Source of the DNA: Streptomyces sp. NBC_01306
Lineage (GTDB): Bacteria; Actinomycetota; Actinomycetes; Streptomycetales; Streptomycetaceae
Direction: 5' to 3'
DNA length: 64,000 bases
Assembly (NCBI RefSeq): GCF_026340465.1
Contig: NZ_JAPEPC010000001.1
Coordinates: 5,275,001-5,339,000 of the forward strand
Position numbers and translations under genes: made by a program
Notes under the pieces: model-generated
What the model saw: only the letters and a program-made list of their open reading frames with translations
The model's database searches: none
What the model was told of the DNA's origin: nothing
Part shown: piece by piece, positions 33,802 through 42,561 of the stretch
Layout: each line of letters starts with the position of its first letter
Numbering within the stretch: the first letter of the stretch is position 1

Positions 33802-34461
33802 ATGACAGACAACCCCGTGGACCTGGTGATTTTCGACTGTGACGGTGTGCTCGTGGACAGCGAGCGCATATGTATCAAAGTGGACGCGATGATCATGGCC
33901 GACCTGGGATGCGACTTCACCGAGGCGGAGATCATCGAGCGATTCGTGGGCTCGTCCACGGAGGTCTACACGGCTGCGGTGGAGGAGCGGCTCGGGCGGC
34001 GGATGGAAAAGGGCTGGCAGCTGCGGTACGAGCATCTCTACGAGGCGGCCTTCGCGGCCGAACTGACGGCCGTGGACGGCATTGCGGAAGTCCTGGACGG
34101 CCTCACCACGCTCCGGTGCGTCGCCTCCAACGGTGATCACGACGGCATCCGGCGCAATCTGGAGACCGTCGCGCTGACCGACCACTTCAAGGGGTGTGTC
34201 TTCAGCGCCGACGATGTCCCCAGGGGCAAGCCCGCACCGGACCTCTTTCTGCACGCGGCCCGCTCCATGGGGGTGGACCCCGTGCGGTGCGTGGTGATCG
34301 AGGACAGCGCGTACGGAGTCCAGGCCGCCCGCGCCGCCGGAATGCGGTCGTTCGGCTACTGCGGCGGTCTGACGCCGGCCTCCCGGCTGGCGGGGCCGGG
34401 CACGGTCGTGTTCGACGACATGCGCGGACTGCCGGAGCTGCTGACGGCCGCCGCCCGGTAG
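33802..34461 (+). CDS. HAD-superfamily phosphatase (beta-phosphoglucomutase-like)
   Basis: 219 residues of HAD subfamily IA. Motif I is VIFDCDGVLVDSE (residues 9-21), motif II CVASNGD near 110, motif III Lys in RGKPAPDLFLHAA near 148 and motif IV VVIEDSAYGVQAA near 172. The helical cap follows motif I. Such enzymes dephosphorylate or isomerise sugar phosphates in the cytoplasm. The divergent GH2 gene suggests a sugar-related role. No ribosome site precedes the ATG; a -10-like TAcgcT ends seven bases before it, so the mRNA may be leaderless. Confidence 0.88.
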   Translation: MTDNPVDLVIFDCDGVLVDSERICIKVDAMIMADLGCDFTEAEIIERFVGSSTEVYTAAVEERLGRRMEKGWQLRYEHLYEAAFAAELTAVDGIAEVLDGLTTLRCVASNGDHDGIRRNLETVALTDHFKGCVFSADDVPRGKPAPDLFLHAARSMGVDPVRCVVIEDSAYGVQAARAAGMRSFGYCGGLTPASRLAGPGTVVFDDMRGLPELLTAAAR

Positions 34462-34528
34462 GAATCGCCCCGCCCGGCAGGAATGGCCTGCTCGGCAGGG
34501 ATCGCCGGCCCGGCAGGAATCGCCAGGC
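34457..34528 (+). repeat. Degenerate tandem repeat upstream of the TetR gene
   Basis: Four imperfect copies of CCCGGCAGGAATCGCC follow the HAD stop codon, with units of about 17-19 bases. They lie 50-120 bases before the TetR start. Confidence 0.65.
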
Positions 34529-34567
34529 TTCCGACCAGGAGAAATGGTGCCTCTCATCCGCTCGTGC

Positions 34568-34592
34568 TACTTTTAGACCATGCGGTCGAAAA
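34568..34592 (+). promoter_or_regulatory. Leaderless promoter and operator overlapping the TetR start codon
   Basis: TACTTT (34568-34573) fits the -10 pattern TAnnnT and ends six bases before the ATG. The palindrome TTTTAGACC-ATGC-GGTCGAAAA (34571-34592, eight of nine pairs) spans the -10 and the start codon. Binding of a TetR dimer here would block its own transcription. Confidence 0.6.
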
Positions 34593-35212
34593 AGAGTGTG
34601 GACGGTCAGGACGAAGGCACGTTCGTGAACCGTGCCCGCCGGCGCCAGTTCGTCGAGTGCGCGATCGAGGGCCTCGTCGAGCTGGGGTACGCGGCGACCA
34701 CGATCGCTGAGGTCGCCCGTCGGGCCGGGGTGTCGAAGAGCGTGGTGCTCTACCACTTCACCTCCCGCTCCGAGCTGATGGAGGCCGTGATGGAGCAGGT
34801 GTACGCCGATGCCGTGCCCCCGCTGCGGGCGGCGCGGGCGGCGGCGTCCACCGAGCGCGAGCGCGTACAGATCTATGTGCGCTCATCCGTGAACTTCACC
34901 TGGACCCATCAGAAAGAAGCGCAGGCCGTGCTGGAGATCAGCCGGAATCTGCGCGACGACGACGGCACGCTGCGGTACACCAGCCAGGGCAACGACGGCC
35001 TGATCGCCGTTGCCCAGCAGCTGCTGGAGGCGGGCCAACAGGCCGGTGAGTTCGGGGAGTTCGACACCTGGACGGCAGCGGTGCTGCTGCGGGCGACCAT
35101 CGACGCGCTCTCCGAGCAGTTCATGACCAACTCCGACCTGGACGGCCGCGAAGTGGCCGAACACCTGGTGCACCTGGTCGACCGGATGATCCCGGCCGCC
35201 CGTACGGAATGA
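34580..35212 (+). CDS. TetR-family transcriptional regulator
   Basis: 210 residues. The helix-turn-helix is at about 35-65 (TTIAEVARRAGVSKSVVLYH), with the F-T-S-R-S-E-L follow-up of TetR proteins. The C-terminal helical domain has no clear ligand signature. There is no ribosome site; the -10 element and palindrome before the ATG suggest a leaderless, self-repressed gene. A small membrane protein gene follows after 76 bases and may be its target. Confidence 0.9.
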   Translation: MRSKKSVDGQDEGTFVNRARRRQFVECAIEGLVELGYAATTIAEVARRAGVSKSVVLYHFTSRSELMEAVMEQVYADAVPPLRAARAAASTERERVQIYVRSSVNFTWTHQKEAQAVLEISRNLRDDDGTLRYTSQGNDGLIAVAQQLLEAGQQAGEFGEFDTWTAAVLLRATIDALSEQFMTNSDLDGREVAEHLVHLVDRMIPAARTE

Positions 35213-35288
35213 ACGCGGTCCCCACCCGGCGGCACCCCGGCCGGGCGGGGGCTGACCGGACCCGAGGACCTCAAGGAGGCCGAGCACG

Positions 35289-35717
35289 ATGAACACGCCG
35301 AGTTCGCGGAGCCTGGAACAGCCTCGTACCAAGGAGACGTTCCGGAGAATCAAACTGCTGGTCGGCACCTACCTCGGCCTGAGCGTGCTGACGCTCCTGG
35401 CGGTCGTGCTGCTGCGCAACGACCACGCGGCGGTGAACTCCGCCGTATGGATCCGCGGTTCGATCGTGGCGGCCAGCTCCGTGCTGCTGTACGCCTTCGC
35501 CGCCCGCGCCGCACGAGGCGCCCGGGGAGCCTGGCGCCGTCTGACGGTGATCTCGTCCGTGATGATCGCGGTCATCGTCGTCATCGTCGCGCTGCCCGGG
35601 GGCTTCCCCGAGTGGATGAAGATCGAACAAGGCGTCTGCGGACTCCTGCTCATCGGAGTCGTGGGCTACGCCACCACCCTGCGCTCGGTGTTCACGCGCA
35701 GCCAGAGCCAGGCCTGA
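35289..35717 (+). CDS. Four-helix small membrane protein
   Basis: 142 residues with four predicted transmembrane segments: LLVGTYLGLSVLTLLAVVLL, SIVAASSVLLYAFAARAARG, VISSVMIAVIVVIVALPGGF and GLLLIGVVGYATTL. The first loop is short and both ends are basic, pointing to the cytoplasm. Similar unnamed proteins often follow TetR genes in Streptomyces. AAGGAGG lies nine bases before the ATG. Function is unknown. Confidence 0.75.
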   Translation: MNTPSSRSLEQPRTKETFRRIKLLVGTYLGLSVLTLLAVVLLRNDHAAVNSAVWIRGSIVAASSVLLYAFAARAARGARGAWRRLTVISSVMIAVIVVIVALPGGFPEWMKIEQGVCGLLLIGVVGYATTLRSVFTRSQSQA

Positions 35718-35788
35718 CGCACCACCGGCGCGACCGACCCGACGGCACGAGGACTCAACGGCCCGAGGACCCAACGGCCCGAGCCCCT

Positions 35789-36610
35789 CTAACGCAGCCG
35801 CGCCGTCGCGACATTGACCGTGAAGACGCACGGAACCTGCCCGTCCGGCGTCGTCATCTCCCTCACCTCGGCGAAGAAGGCCGCCCGCAGACGCTCCACG
35901 GTGGCCCGGTCGAGGGGGCCGAGGTCGTAGAGACCGGACACGGAGCCCCACACCTGCTCCACCGGACCACTCAGATCGATGGGAACGCTCTCCCAGTCCA
36001 CCGCTGTGAAGCCCGCCGGCCCGAGGATCTCGTCGAGCCCGTCACGACTGCGGGTCCGCCGGTCTCCCAGCGGTGGAACGCGCCGCGATGCGGGCAGCTC
36101 CCGCACCGCGGACCGCAGCAGCCCGATGAAGCGCTCATAGGCTTCGCCGCCCAGAGCGCCCTTCCCCAGCACACAGGCCAGCACCCCGCCCGGAGACAGT
36201 ACGCGGGCGACCTCGGCCACGACCTCGTCGATCTCGGCCATCAGCATCAGCGCCATATGGGAGACGCAGGCATCGAAGCTGCCGTCCCCGAAGGGGAGTT
36301 GCTGGGCCCGGCCCTCCTCCAGCCTCGCCCCGGACAGCGACGGCCGGCGCCGTGCCAGCGCCAGTGACTGCGGGGACAGGTCCACCCCGGCGAGCTCTCT
36401 CCCGTCGGTCCTGGCCAGGAGTTCCAGCAGCGGGCCATCGCCACAGCCGAGGTCCAGTACGCGCCTGCTTCCGGCCACCCGGTCGCACAGGATCTGGTAA
36501 CTGGACCGGCCGTCCGGAGCCCGGCCGCCGCCGAACGCCTCTGCGGTCACTGCCGGGTGCTCGGCGTGGAAGGACTGGAGGAACGCTTCCTGCGATGCGG
36601 TGGTCGTCAC
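35789..36610 (-). CDS. Class I SAM-dependent methyltransferase
   Basis: 273 residues from the GTG at 36610 (a TTG four codons upstream is possible). SAM motif I is VLDLGCGDGPLLELLA, with the acidic residue of motif II in LAGVDLSPQSLALA and motif IV in FDACVSHMALMLM. The fold matches the Methyltransf_11/25 group, which includes natural-product and ubiquinone-type enzymes; the substrate is unknown. It is convergent with the small membrane protein gene and lies downstream of the LAL regulator on the same strand after 79 bases. Confidence 0.88.
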   Translation of the reverse strand: MTTTASQEAFLQSFHAEHPAVTAEAFGGGRAPDGRSSYQILCDRVAGSRRVLDLGCGDGPLLELLARTDGRELAGVDLSPQSLALARRRPSLSGARLEEGRAQQLPFGDGSFDACVSHMALMLMAEIDEVVAEVARVLSPGGVLACVLGKGALGGEAYERFIGLLRSAVRELPASRRVPPLGDRRTRSRDGLDEILGPAGFTAVDWESVPIDLSGPVEQVWGSVSGLYDLGPLDRATVERLRAAFFAEVREMTTPDGQVPCVFTVNVATARLR

Positions 36611-36689
36611 CCGCCCACCCAACCACGGCGCCGTCGTAACGCCGCCCCTACGACCGTCCTCGGCGCAGGAGGTGAGGGCCGCCCGGCGC

Positions 36690-39512
36690 TCAGCGCGGCA
36701 GTCCCGGCGGAGTTCTCAGCAGGACGCCCAGTTCCGTGCGGGACCGGACGCCCAGTTTGCGGTAGATCCTGGTGAGGCTCGACTCCACTGTCTTCACCGC
36801 CAGGAACAGACCCGTGGCCACCTCCCGGTTGGTCGAGCCCGCGGCGACCATGGTGGCGATCCGGTGCTCGATGCCCGTCAGCGTGGGGGCGGGGTCGCCC
36901 TCCATGCCACCGTGAGGGCCGGCCGTGGGGCGTCCGGTCCTGGACAGTTCGGCCGCCGCCTGACGCAGCCAGGGGTGTGCGGCGCAGTCCCGGAATACGG
37001 TGGCCGCCCGGCGCCATGCGGTGGCCGCTGCCGTCGTGTGCCGCTGGCGCCATTCGACCGTGCCCAGTGCCAGCAGGTCACGGCCGTATTCGATCAGCAG
37101 CCCGGCGTCCCGGTGGCAGTCGGCCGCCCGGTGGAGTTCGGTCACCGCCTCGCGGGCCGCCGCACGGTCCGTACCCGCTGCCCGGCACAGCGCTCTCGCG
37201 CGGCGCAGCGACGCCGACACCCCGTGCCGCGACAGCCGGTCCGCCGTCAGGAGTGCCTCACCGGCCACGGATTCGGCCCGCTCGTGGTCCCCGACGGCGA
37301 CCAGCGCCTCGGTGAGGTCGACGGCCCACGGGACGGCCAACGGGTCGACGATTCCCCGCCGTTCGGCTATGTCCCGCGCCTGGCCCAGGGTCTCGACTGC
37401 GCCTGCCGGATCCTGGGAGCGCGCCTGCACATGACCCAGGGCGCAGAGGGCCAGCGGCAGGAAGATCTGGTCGTGCCGGGAGCGGGCGACCGCCACCCCC
37501 TCGCGGGCCAGCGCGGCCGCCCGGGACAGCTCGCCGCCCGCCGCCTCGGCGAGCGCCAGGCTGTGCGGCACCGGGCCGAGCCGGACCCCGATCTCCCGGC
37601 TCAGCCGGGACACCTCACCGGCCGACGCCAGAGCCGCCGCACTCCGTCCGGCCCGCAGATCGACATCGATCGACGCGCAGAGCAGGAAGATCACGTCCTC
37701 CACCGTGCCGCTGTCCCTGGCCCGCTGGAGCAGCAGCGTGAGTGCACCGGCGGCCTCCTGATGGCGGTCGGCGAACAGGTCGAGCCTCGCCTTGATCGCT
37801 CTGGGACCGTTGTGACCGCCCGAGAGGCCGCTGTCCTGCGGGGTCGACAGCGCCCGTGCCAGCGGCTCGGCCGCGTCGGCCCGGCCCAGCACCGCTGCCG
37901 TGAACGCCTCAAGGGACAGCGCCATCAGCTCGGTCGTACGGTCGGTGGCCCGGCGGGCCAGCGCCGCCGCCCGCGCCGCCTCGACCCGGGCCAGCGCCGT
38001 CTCGCCGTCCGTGATGTGCGCCCGCAGCGCCCGCGCGTAGTGCAGTTGGGCATGCAGCCCCAGGTCGTCGCCGACGCTCACCAGCATCTCGTCGAAGACC
38101 TCCGCCGCCTCGTGCAGCGCCTGGTTGGAGGCGTGGATGACGAGCAGACACGCCTGGACGCGCTGAGCGGGTGATGCCGCGCCCCGCAGCGCGGAACGCG
38201 CCAGCTCGCGGGTCAGCTCGTAGTCGGCCGCGTCGTACGCCAGTTGGGCTCCGGCGAGGGCCCGCTCGACGAGTACTGCGCCCTGCGTGGCGGGAGTCCG
38301 CAGGAGCGCCAGCCGCCCGAGCTGCGCCGCGGTCTCCTTGGCCCCCCGGCGGCGCGCCTGTTCCGCGCCCGCGGCCAGCGCGTCTGCCAGCGCCCCGTCC
38401 GGGCCCGTGGCGGCCAGCGCGAGATGGCGTACGCGTTCGAGCGGATCGGTCACGGCCCCGCCGAGGCAGGCGTGCGCGGCACGGAGGTCGGCGGCGGGGC
38501 AGCTCCGCAGCGCGGCGGCGAGCATCGGATGGGCGAACCGGAGCGCATCCCCGTCCCCGGTGAGGAGCCCGGCCCGGCACGCCCCGGAGACGACCGGATC
38601 GACGTCCGCGGCGGACAGCCGGGGCCCCGGTGTCACGGGGTCGGTGACGGCCCGGCGCAGCAGACCGGGCGTCGGCTCCGTCGTGAGCGCCGCCAGCAGC
38701 AGGACCCACCGGTCGTCCGGTCCCGGATCGCCCAGCCGCCGCCCCAGCAGCACATGCAACCGCTCCGTCAGCGGCAGCGGATCGTCCCTGGCCGGCGGCT
38801 CCGGCAGGGCGGTGGCGGCGCGGATCAGCTCCAGCGCGAACAGTGGGTTGCCCGCGCTCGTTCCGTACACCTCGCGCAGCAGCCAGTGGGGGAGTCCGTG
38901 GTTCCCGGGCCATCCGGACAGTTCCGTGAGGGACAGCGGCGGCAGTACGAACTCCCGCGCCGTCCGCGGACACAGCGCGGGCCCGGCGGCGGGAGCGGCG
39001 CCGGGTGCGGTGGTCTCGGTGACCAGCGTCCGCACCCGTGCCGGGTCCGTCCTGCGGGCGGCGAAGGCCAGGAGCTGCGCGCTGGCCGCGTCGACCAGCT
39101 GCGCCGAGTCGATCACCAGCAGCACCGGGCGGCCCGCGCCGAGCGAGACCAGCAGCGTCACCACGGCCAGGCGCAGCGCCACGGGATCGGGCCCCTCCGG
39201 AGCTGCCGGCTCACGGCGCAGCACGCCGCGCAGGGCCGAGCGCTGCGGGGCGGGGAGTGCGTGCAGCTGACCGTCGTTCAGCGTACGGAAGAGATCGGCG
39301 ACCGCCGAGTACGGCAGCAGCCGCTCGGCCTCCTCGGGGCCCGTGAGAAGAACCAGGTCACCACGGGTCCTGCCGCGGTCGGCGAGCGCGTGGGCCACGA
39401 AGGTCTTGCCGATGCCGGCGGGGCCGTGCAGCAGAACGCCACCGTGGGCGGCGAGTTCACTGTCGAGCCGGTCGATGATCTCCCGGCGCTCCCCCTGCAC
39501 GGTGTTGGGCAT
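36690..39512 (-). CDS. LuxR-family regulator, large ATP-binding (LAL) type
   Basis: 940 residues. An AAA-type ATPase at the N-terminus has Walker A GPAGIGKT near 31-38 and a Walker-B-like VLLVIDSAQLV near 140. A long helical, TPR-like middle follows, and the last 60 residues are a LuxR helix-turn-helix (ATMVAAGSTNREVATGLFLA, then VKTVESSLTRIYRKLGV). LAL regulators activate operons in response to sugars or in antibiotic clusters. The ATG at 39512 is chosen for GAGGAAG upstream; an ORF extension of 28 codons is unlikely. No obvious target cluster adjoins. Confidence 0.9.
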   Translation of the reverse strand: MPNTVQGERREIIDRLDSELAAHGGVLLHGPAGIGKTFVAHALADRGRTRGDLVLLTGPEEAERLLPYSAVADLFRTLNDGQLHALPAPQRSALRGVLRREPAAPEGPDPVALRLAVVTLLVSLGAGRPVLLVIDSAQLVDAASAQLLAFAARRTDPARVRTLVTETTAPGAAPAAGPALCPRTAREFVLPPLSLTELSGWPGNHGLPHWLLREVYGTSAGNPLFALELIRAATALPEPPARDDPLPLTERLHVLLGRRLGDPGPDDRWVLLLAALTTEPTPGLLRRAVTDPVTPGPRLSAADVDPVVSGACRAGLLTGDGDALRFAHPMLAAALRSCPAADLRAAHACLGGAVTDPLERVRHLALAATGPDGALADALAAGAEQARRRGAKETAAQLGRLALLRTPATQGAVLVERALAGAQLAYDAADYELTRELARSALRGAASPAQRVQACLLVIHASNQALHEAAEVFDEMLVSVGDDLGLHAQLHYARALRAHITDGETALARVEAARAAALARRATDRTTELMALSLEAFTAAVLGRADAAEPLARALSTPQDSGLSGGHNGPRAIKARLDLFADRHQEAAGALTLLLQRARDSGTVEDVIFLLCASIDVDLRAGRSAAALASAGEVSRLSREIGVRLGPVPHSLALAEAAGGELSRAAALAREGVAVARSRHDQIFLPLALCALGHVQARSQDPAGAVETLGQARDIAERRGIVDPLAVPWAVDLTEALVAVGDHERAESVAGEALLTADRLSRHGVSASLRRARALCRAAGTDRAAAREAVTELHRAADCHRDAGLLIEYGRDLLALGTVEWRQRHTTAAATAWRRAATVFRDCAAHPWLRQAAAELSRTGRPTAGPHGGMEGDPAPTLTGIEHRIATMVAAGSTNREVATGLFLAVKTVESSLTRIYRKLGVRSRTELGVLLRTPPGLPR

Positions 39513-39855
39513 GGGCTTCCTCGTCGTCGCCGGCCGGGTTCGGCTCGTCCCAGGACCGGTGGGGAGCATGGTGGCCCTCGCCCTGACGGGCGTCAAGAGG
39601 TGCGGGCAAGCACCGGTCCCGCCCCGTGACCGGCCGCCGGACGGCTCCCGGCCCGATCCGGACGGAAGGCCCCAGGGGGCGGTGGGTACGGGGGAACCCC
39701 TTGCCTTCGGTCAGCAGGGGTGCTGCGCGGGGCCGGCCGCTCCTATGGTCCAGACGTTCCTCACCCGCACCTTCCTCCGTACCCGCACCTCCCTCAATCC
39801 CCCCACTCGAAGCGCCTGCTCCCCGGGCGTCGAGTTGACCGAGTCAGGAGTGACG
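39513..39855. other. Divergent intergenic region, LAL regulator / papain-like protease
   Basis: 343 bases without a supported gene. It must contain promoters for both divergent genes, but I saw no convincing -10/-35 pair, only an imperfect CCCCT/AGGGG inverted repeat near 39697-39721. An open plus-strand frame spans it, but its codon use looks like non-coding high-GC sequence. Confidence 0.35.
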
Positions 39856-40536
39856 ATGACCCTCCGGAAACGCGGTACCCCACCGGATCGAGCCGCTTCC
39901 CCGCCCCCCACGGCGCAGTTGTCCGGTCGCCGTACGCGGAACCTGCTCCTGGCGGCCCTCGCCGCCGTCGGGCTGCTCATACCCTGCGCGGCGTCCGCCT
40001 CCGCAGCCTCCTCCGGTTCCGCCCAGGCCGCCGGGCGCGGCACGTCGTACGGCGCGTCCGGGCAGCTCGACTTCACCGAGCAGACCCAGCAGCAGGACGA
40101 GTGGTGCTGGGATGCCACCGGCCTGTCCATCGCGCAGTTCCTCGGCCACGGCAGCGGCGTCAGCCAGAACACGTTCTGCGACTACGCCCGCGGCCTTCCG
40201 GCCGGTACCCCCTGCCCCAACCAGCCCGGTGAACTGACCGATGTGCAGAACGCCTGGGCCGGAACCGGGATGACGAGCGTCGGCCAGGTCACCGGCGCCG
40301 CGTCCTTCAGTACCGTCGCCCGGTCCATCGACGCCGGTTCGCCCGTGGAGGCCGGCATCTACTGGACAGCGGGCGGCGGGCACGCGAACGTCCTGTACGG
40401 GTACGACGCGAGCAGTCAGACCCTCCTGTACGCCGACCCGTGGCCGTCCAACCCCCGCTACGGGCAGATGAATTACAGCAGCTACGTCAGCAACTCCCAG
40501 TTCCAGTGGGGCCAGTCCCTGTACGGGGAGAGGTGA
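39856..40536 (+). CDS. Secreted papain-like cysteine protease (C70/C39-like)
   Basis: 226 residues. A long signal peptide (LLLAALAAVGLLIPCAASAS at about 32-51) is followed by a compact papain-like fold: catalytic Cys in QQDEWCWDATGLSI near 83, His in GGHANVLYGYD near 176 and the third residue in YADPWPSNPRYG. The WCW and GGHA-VLYGY pattern is that of AvrRpt2/staphopain-related papain-like proteases. It would act outside the cell. GGAG lies five bases before the ATG. The next gene starts eight bases after its stop, so the two are almost certainly co-transcribed. Confidence 0.8.
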   Translation: MTLRKRGTPPDRAASPPPTAQLSGRRTRNLLLAALAAVGLLIPCAASASAASSGSAQAAGRGTSYGASGQLDFTEQTQQQDEWCWDATGLSIAQFLGHGSGVSQNTFCDYARGLPAGTPCPNQPGELTDVQNAWAGTGMTSVGQVTGAASFSTVARSIDAGSPVEAGIYWTAGGGHANVLYGYDASSQTLLYADPWPSNPRYGQMNYSSYVSNSQFQWGQSLYGER

Positions 40537-40544
40537 GGCGCGCG

Positions 40545-41447
40545 ATGACCACCACCGAATCGAACTCCCGTGTACGGTCGCGGCTGCTCGCCGCGCCACT
40601 GGCCGTGATCGCTCTGGCGCTGGCCTCCGGAACGGCGTTCGCGGCGCCCGCTCCGGCCGGGCCCGCAGCTCCGTCCCCGGCCGAGCTGGCCGGTGCCGCT
40701 TCGGCGGCGTCGACCGGTCCTGCGGTCAGCGGTCTCGCCACGTTCTTCGCCCAGCTCGACGCGCGGACCGCGGGCGACAAGGGCCTGGTACCGCACGCCG
40801 AGAAGGCGCTCGCCGCTGCCGCCGCCAAGGAGAACCCCCGGGTCTCCCGTACGGCTCAGGCGGTGTACGTCCTCAACCCGGCCTTCGTCAAGGGTGGTTC
40901 GGCGTCCGTGCCGGTCGCCCGGTTCGCCTTCGCGGCCGTCGGGGCGACCTCGGCCAAGGGCGTGCCGGCGAGCGTCTGGATCGGCCGGGACCAGCACTCG
41001 GGCCACTGGTCCGTCATCAACACGATCTCCGGCTCGGACGAGGTCTCGTACCCCGGCCGGGCCCACGGCGACCTGGTCTTCTCCGAGCCGCAGACCACGG
41101 CCTGGTACCGGGTCCACAGCGGCGACGTCCTGCCGCTGAACGGCCCGGCCCGCGCCGAAGTCGGCAAGGCGGGCGTGCCGCTCGCCACGTACCGGAAGCT
41201 CGTCCACAGCCGGTACGCCGACAAGCTCCCCGGCTCCGGCTACCGGAAGGCGGGCATGATCGGCGGCTTCCCGACGGGTGCCTCGGCTTCTTCGGCGGGC
41301 CCGGACCACCGCACATCGGCGACGGCGAGCACATCCGCGAGCACACCGGCGAGCACACCGGCCGCGCTCGCGGGCGGCGGTCTGGCCGCGGCCGTTGCCT
41401 GCTGCGGGGCCTGGCTGATCCGCCGAAGGTACCGGTCGTCCGTCTGA
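40545..41447 (+). CDS. Secreted, C-terminally membrane-anchored companion of the protease
   Basis: 300 residues. Signal peptide LLAAPLAVIALALASGTAFA, an alpha/beta ectodomain of unknown family (KENPRVSRTAQAVYVLNPAF, GLATFFAQLDARTAG), a Ser/Thr/Ala-rich linker, then a transmembrane helix (ALAGGGLAAAVACCGAWLI) and RRRY. There is no sortase motif. It would display a domain on the outer face of the membrane. Its tight linkage to the protease suggests a substrate, inhibitor or docking role, which is inference only. A strong terminator follows. Confidence 0.65.
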   Translation: MTTTESNSRVRSRLLAAPLAVIALALASGTAFAAPAPAGPAAPSPAELAGAASAASTGPAVSGLATFFAQLDARTAGDKGLVPHAEKALAAAAAKENPRVSRTAQAVYVLNPAFVKGGSASVPVARFAFAAVGATSAKGVPASVWIGRDQHSGHWSVINTISGSDEVSYPGRAHGDLVFSEPQTTAWYRVHSGDVLPLNGPARAEVGKAGVPLATYRKLVHSRYADKLPGSGYRKAGMIGGFPTGASASSAGPDHRTSATASTSASTPASTPAALAGGGLAAAVACCGAWLIRRRYRSSV

Positions 41448-41463
41448 TCCGGTCGGTTCCCAT

Positions 41464-41507
41464 CGCCCCGCTCCCTCTCCGCGGTCTGCCGGAGGGGGAG
41501 CGGGGCG
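41464..41507. terminator. Bidirectional terminator between convergent genes
   Basis: An 18-pair stem with one G-T wobble, arms 41464-41481 and 41490-41507, has an eight-base loop. It lies 17 bases after the plus-strand stop and seven bases beyond the stop of the convergent methyltransferase. Confidence 0.85.
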
Positions 41508-41513
41508 CGGTGC

Positions 41514-42386
41514 TCAGGGGCGGCGGGCGGCCCACACCGTGCGCTCGGTGCGTACGGTCAGGTCGTCGCGGCGCAGGATGCTGTGGGGGCTCTCGGTGTC
41601 GAGCAGTCGGTCGAGAGCGGCGAGGTCTTCGGCCGGCAGCGTCTCGGCGACGCCGCCGCGTATGCGGGTCAGGCTGCCGAGTGCGTAGCGGCCGACGGCC
41701 TCGGTGTGGGGTGGGCCGATGTTGACGGTGACGACGCGTTCGCCCTCGACGGTGAAGCCCGCGGCGGTCAGCTTCGGCCCCCAGTCGGCGCCGCGGTGGG
41801 GCACCTGCTCGGCATGGTGGCGGTCGAGTGCGGTGTGGCAGCGTTCTTCGAGTCCGGGACGGTCTGCCGGGGCGTTCTCGGGCAGGAAGCGCGGGAAGCC
41901 TGCCAGTTCGACGACGGCGAACAGCCCGTTGGGGGCGAGTGTGTCGTGGACCCGGCGCAGGGTGCGGTCGGGGTCGGCCATGTGGTGCATGGAGGCTGAT
42001 GCCCACACCAGTTCGGGCGTGCCGAGCTCTGGCCAGGCCCTGTCGAGGTCGGCCTCCACGGTGTGCACCCGGTCGGCGAGGCCCGCTGCCCCGGCCTTGT
42101 GCCGCAGGCGTTGCAGGTGGTCGGCCGAGGTGTCGACCGCGGTCACAACGGCCCGGGGAAAGCGCTTGAGCAGTGCGAGGGTGCCGGCTCCCGTTCCGCA
42201 GCCCAGATCCACGATGTGGCGGGGGTCGGCTGCGACGGGCAGCCATGCGGTGATGGAGGCGGTGTGTTCGGCGAGCACCTCGGCGTCCAGGTCGAGAAGC
42301 TCCGCCTGGCCGTCGGTGTCGTGCTCCGGTGCGTGGGCCGGGTGGGCGCCGTGGTCGTGCGCCGCGTGCGGGGAGGGGTGTGTCAT
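41514..42386 (-). CDS. Class I SAM-dependent methyltransferase
   Basis: 290 residues. After a His-rich N-terminus (THPSPHAAHDHGAHPAHAPE) comes motif I HIVDLGCGTGAGTLALLKRF, then VVTAVDTSADHLQRL and SASMHHMADPDRTLRRVHDT. The His-rich leader could bind metal. Substrate is unknown. The XRE-cupin regulator gene lies 175 bases upstream on the same strand, and may control it. The ATG at 42386 has only a weak ribosome site. Confidence 0.85.
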   Translation of the reverse strand: MTHPSPHAAHDHGAHPAHAPEHDTDGQAELLDLDAEVLAEHTASITAWLPVAADPRHIVDLGCGTGAGTLALLKRFPRAVVTAVDTSADHLQRLRHKAGAAGLADRVHTVEADLDRAWPELGTPELVWASASMHHMADPDRTLRRVHDTLAPNGLFAVVELAGFPRFLPENAPADRPGLEERCHTALDRHHAEQVPHRGADWGPKLTAAGFTVEGERVVTVNIGPPHTEAVGRYALGSLTRIRGGVAETLPAEDLAALDRLLDTESPHSILRRDDLTVRTERTVWAARRP

Positions 42387-42561
42387 GGCGCCCACGCTAC
42401 GAGGATCACGTGGGTGCGGCCCGGTCGCTTCCCGGAAGAGCAAGAGGGTGGACGCTTTCCGTGCCGGCCGCGCAAGCAGCCGGCACGGAATGGGCTACGG
42501 AATGAGCTAGGGAGGCGCCGCGGCGAGGAGTCGCCGGGGGCCGCAGGGGGGGCGGCCGGGA

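Noticed and set aside
30002..33805. 1267-codon open frame opposite the GH2 glycosidase
   Set aside because: It is a mirror frame typical of very GC-rich genes; the minus strand has the full GH2 motif set and a signal peptide.
35789..41447. Natural-product gene cluster (two methyltransferases, LAL regulator, protease)
   Set aside because: No core biosynthetic enzyme or clear precursor peptide was recognised; the genes are on mixed strands with separate terminators.
41017..42246. 409-codon minus-strand Arg/Pro-rich frame
   Set aside because: It crosses the strong terminator at 41464 and runs in a different frame of the real methyltransferase gene.
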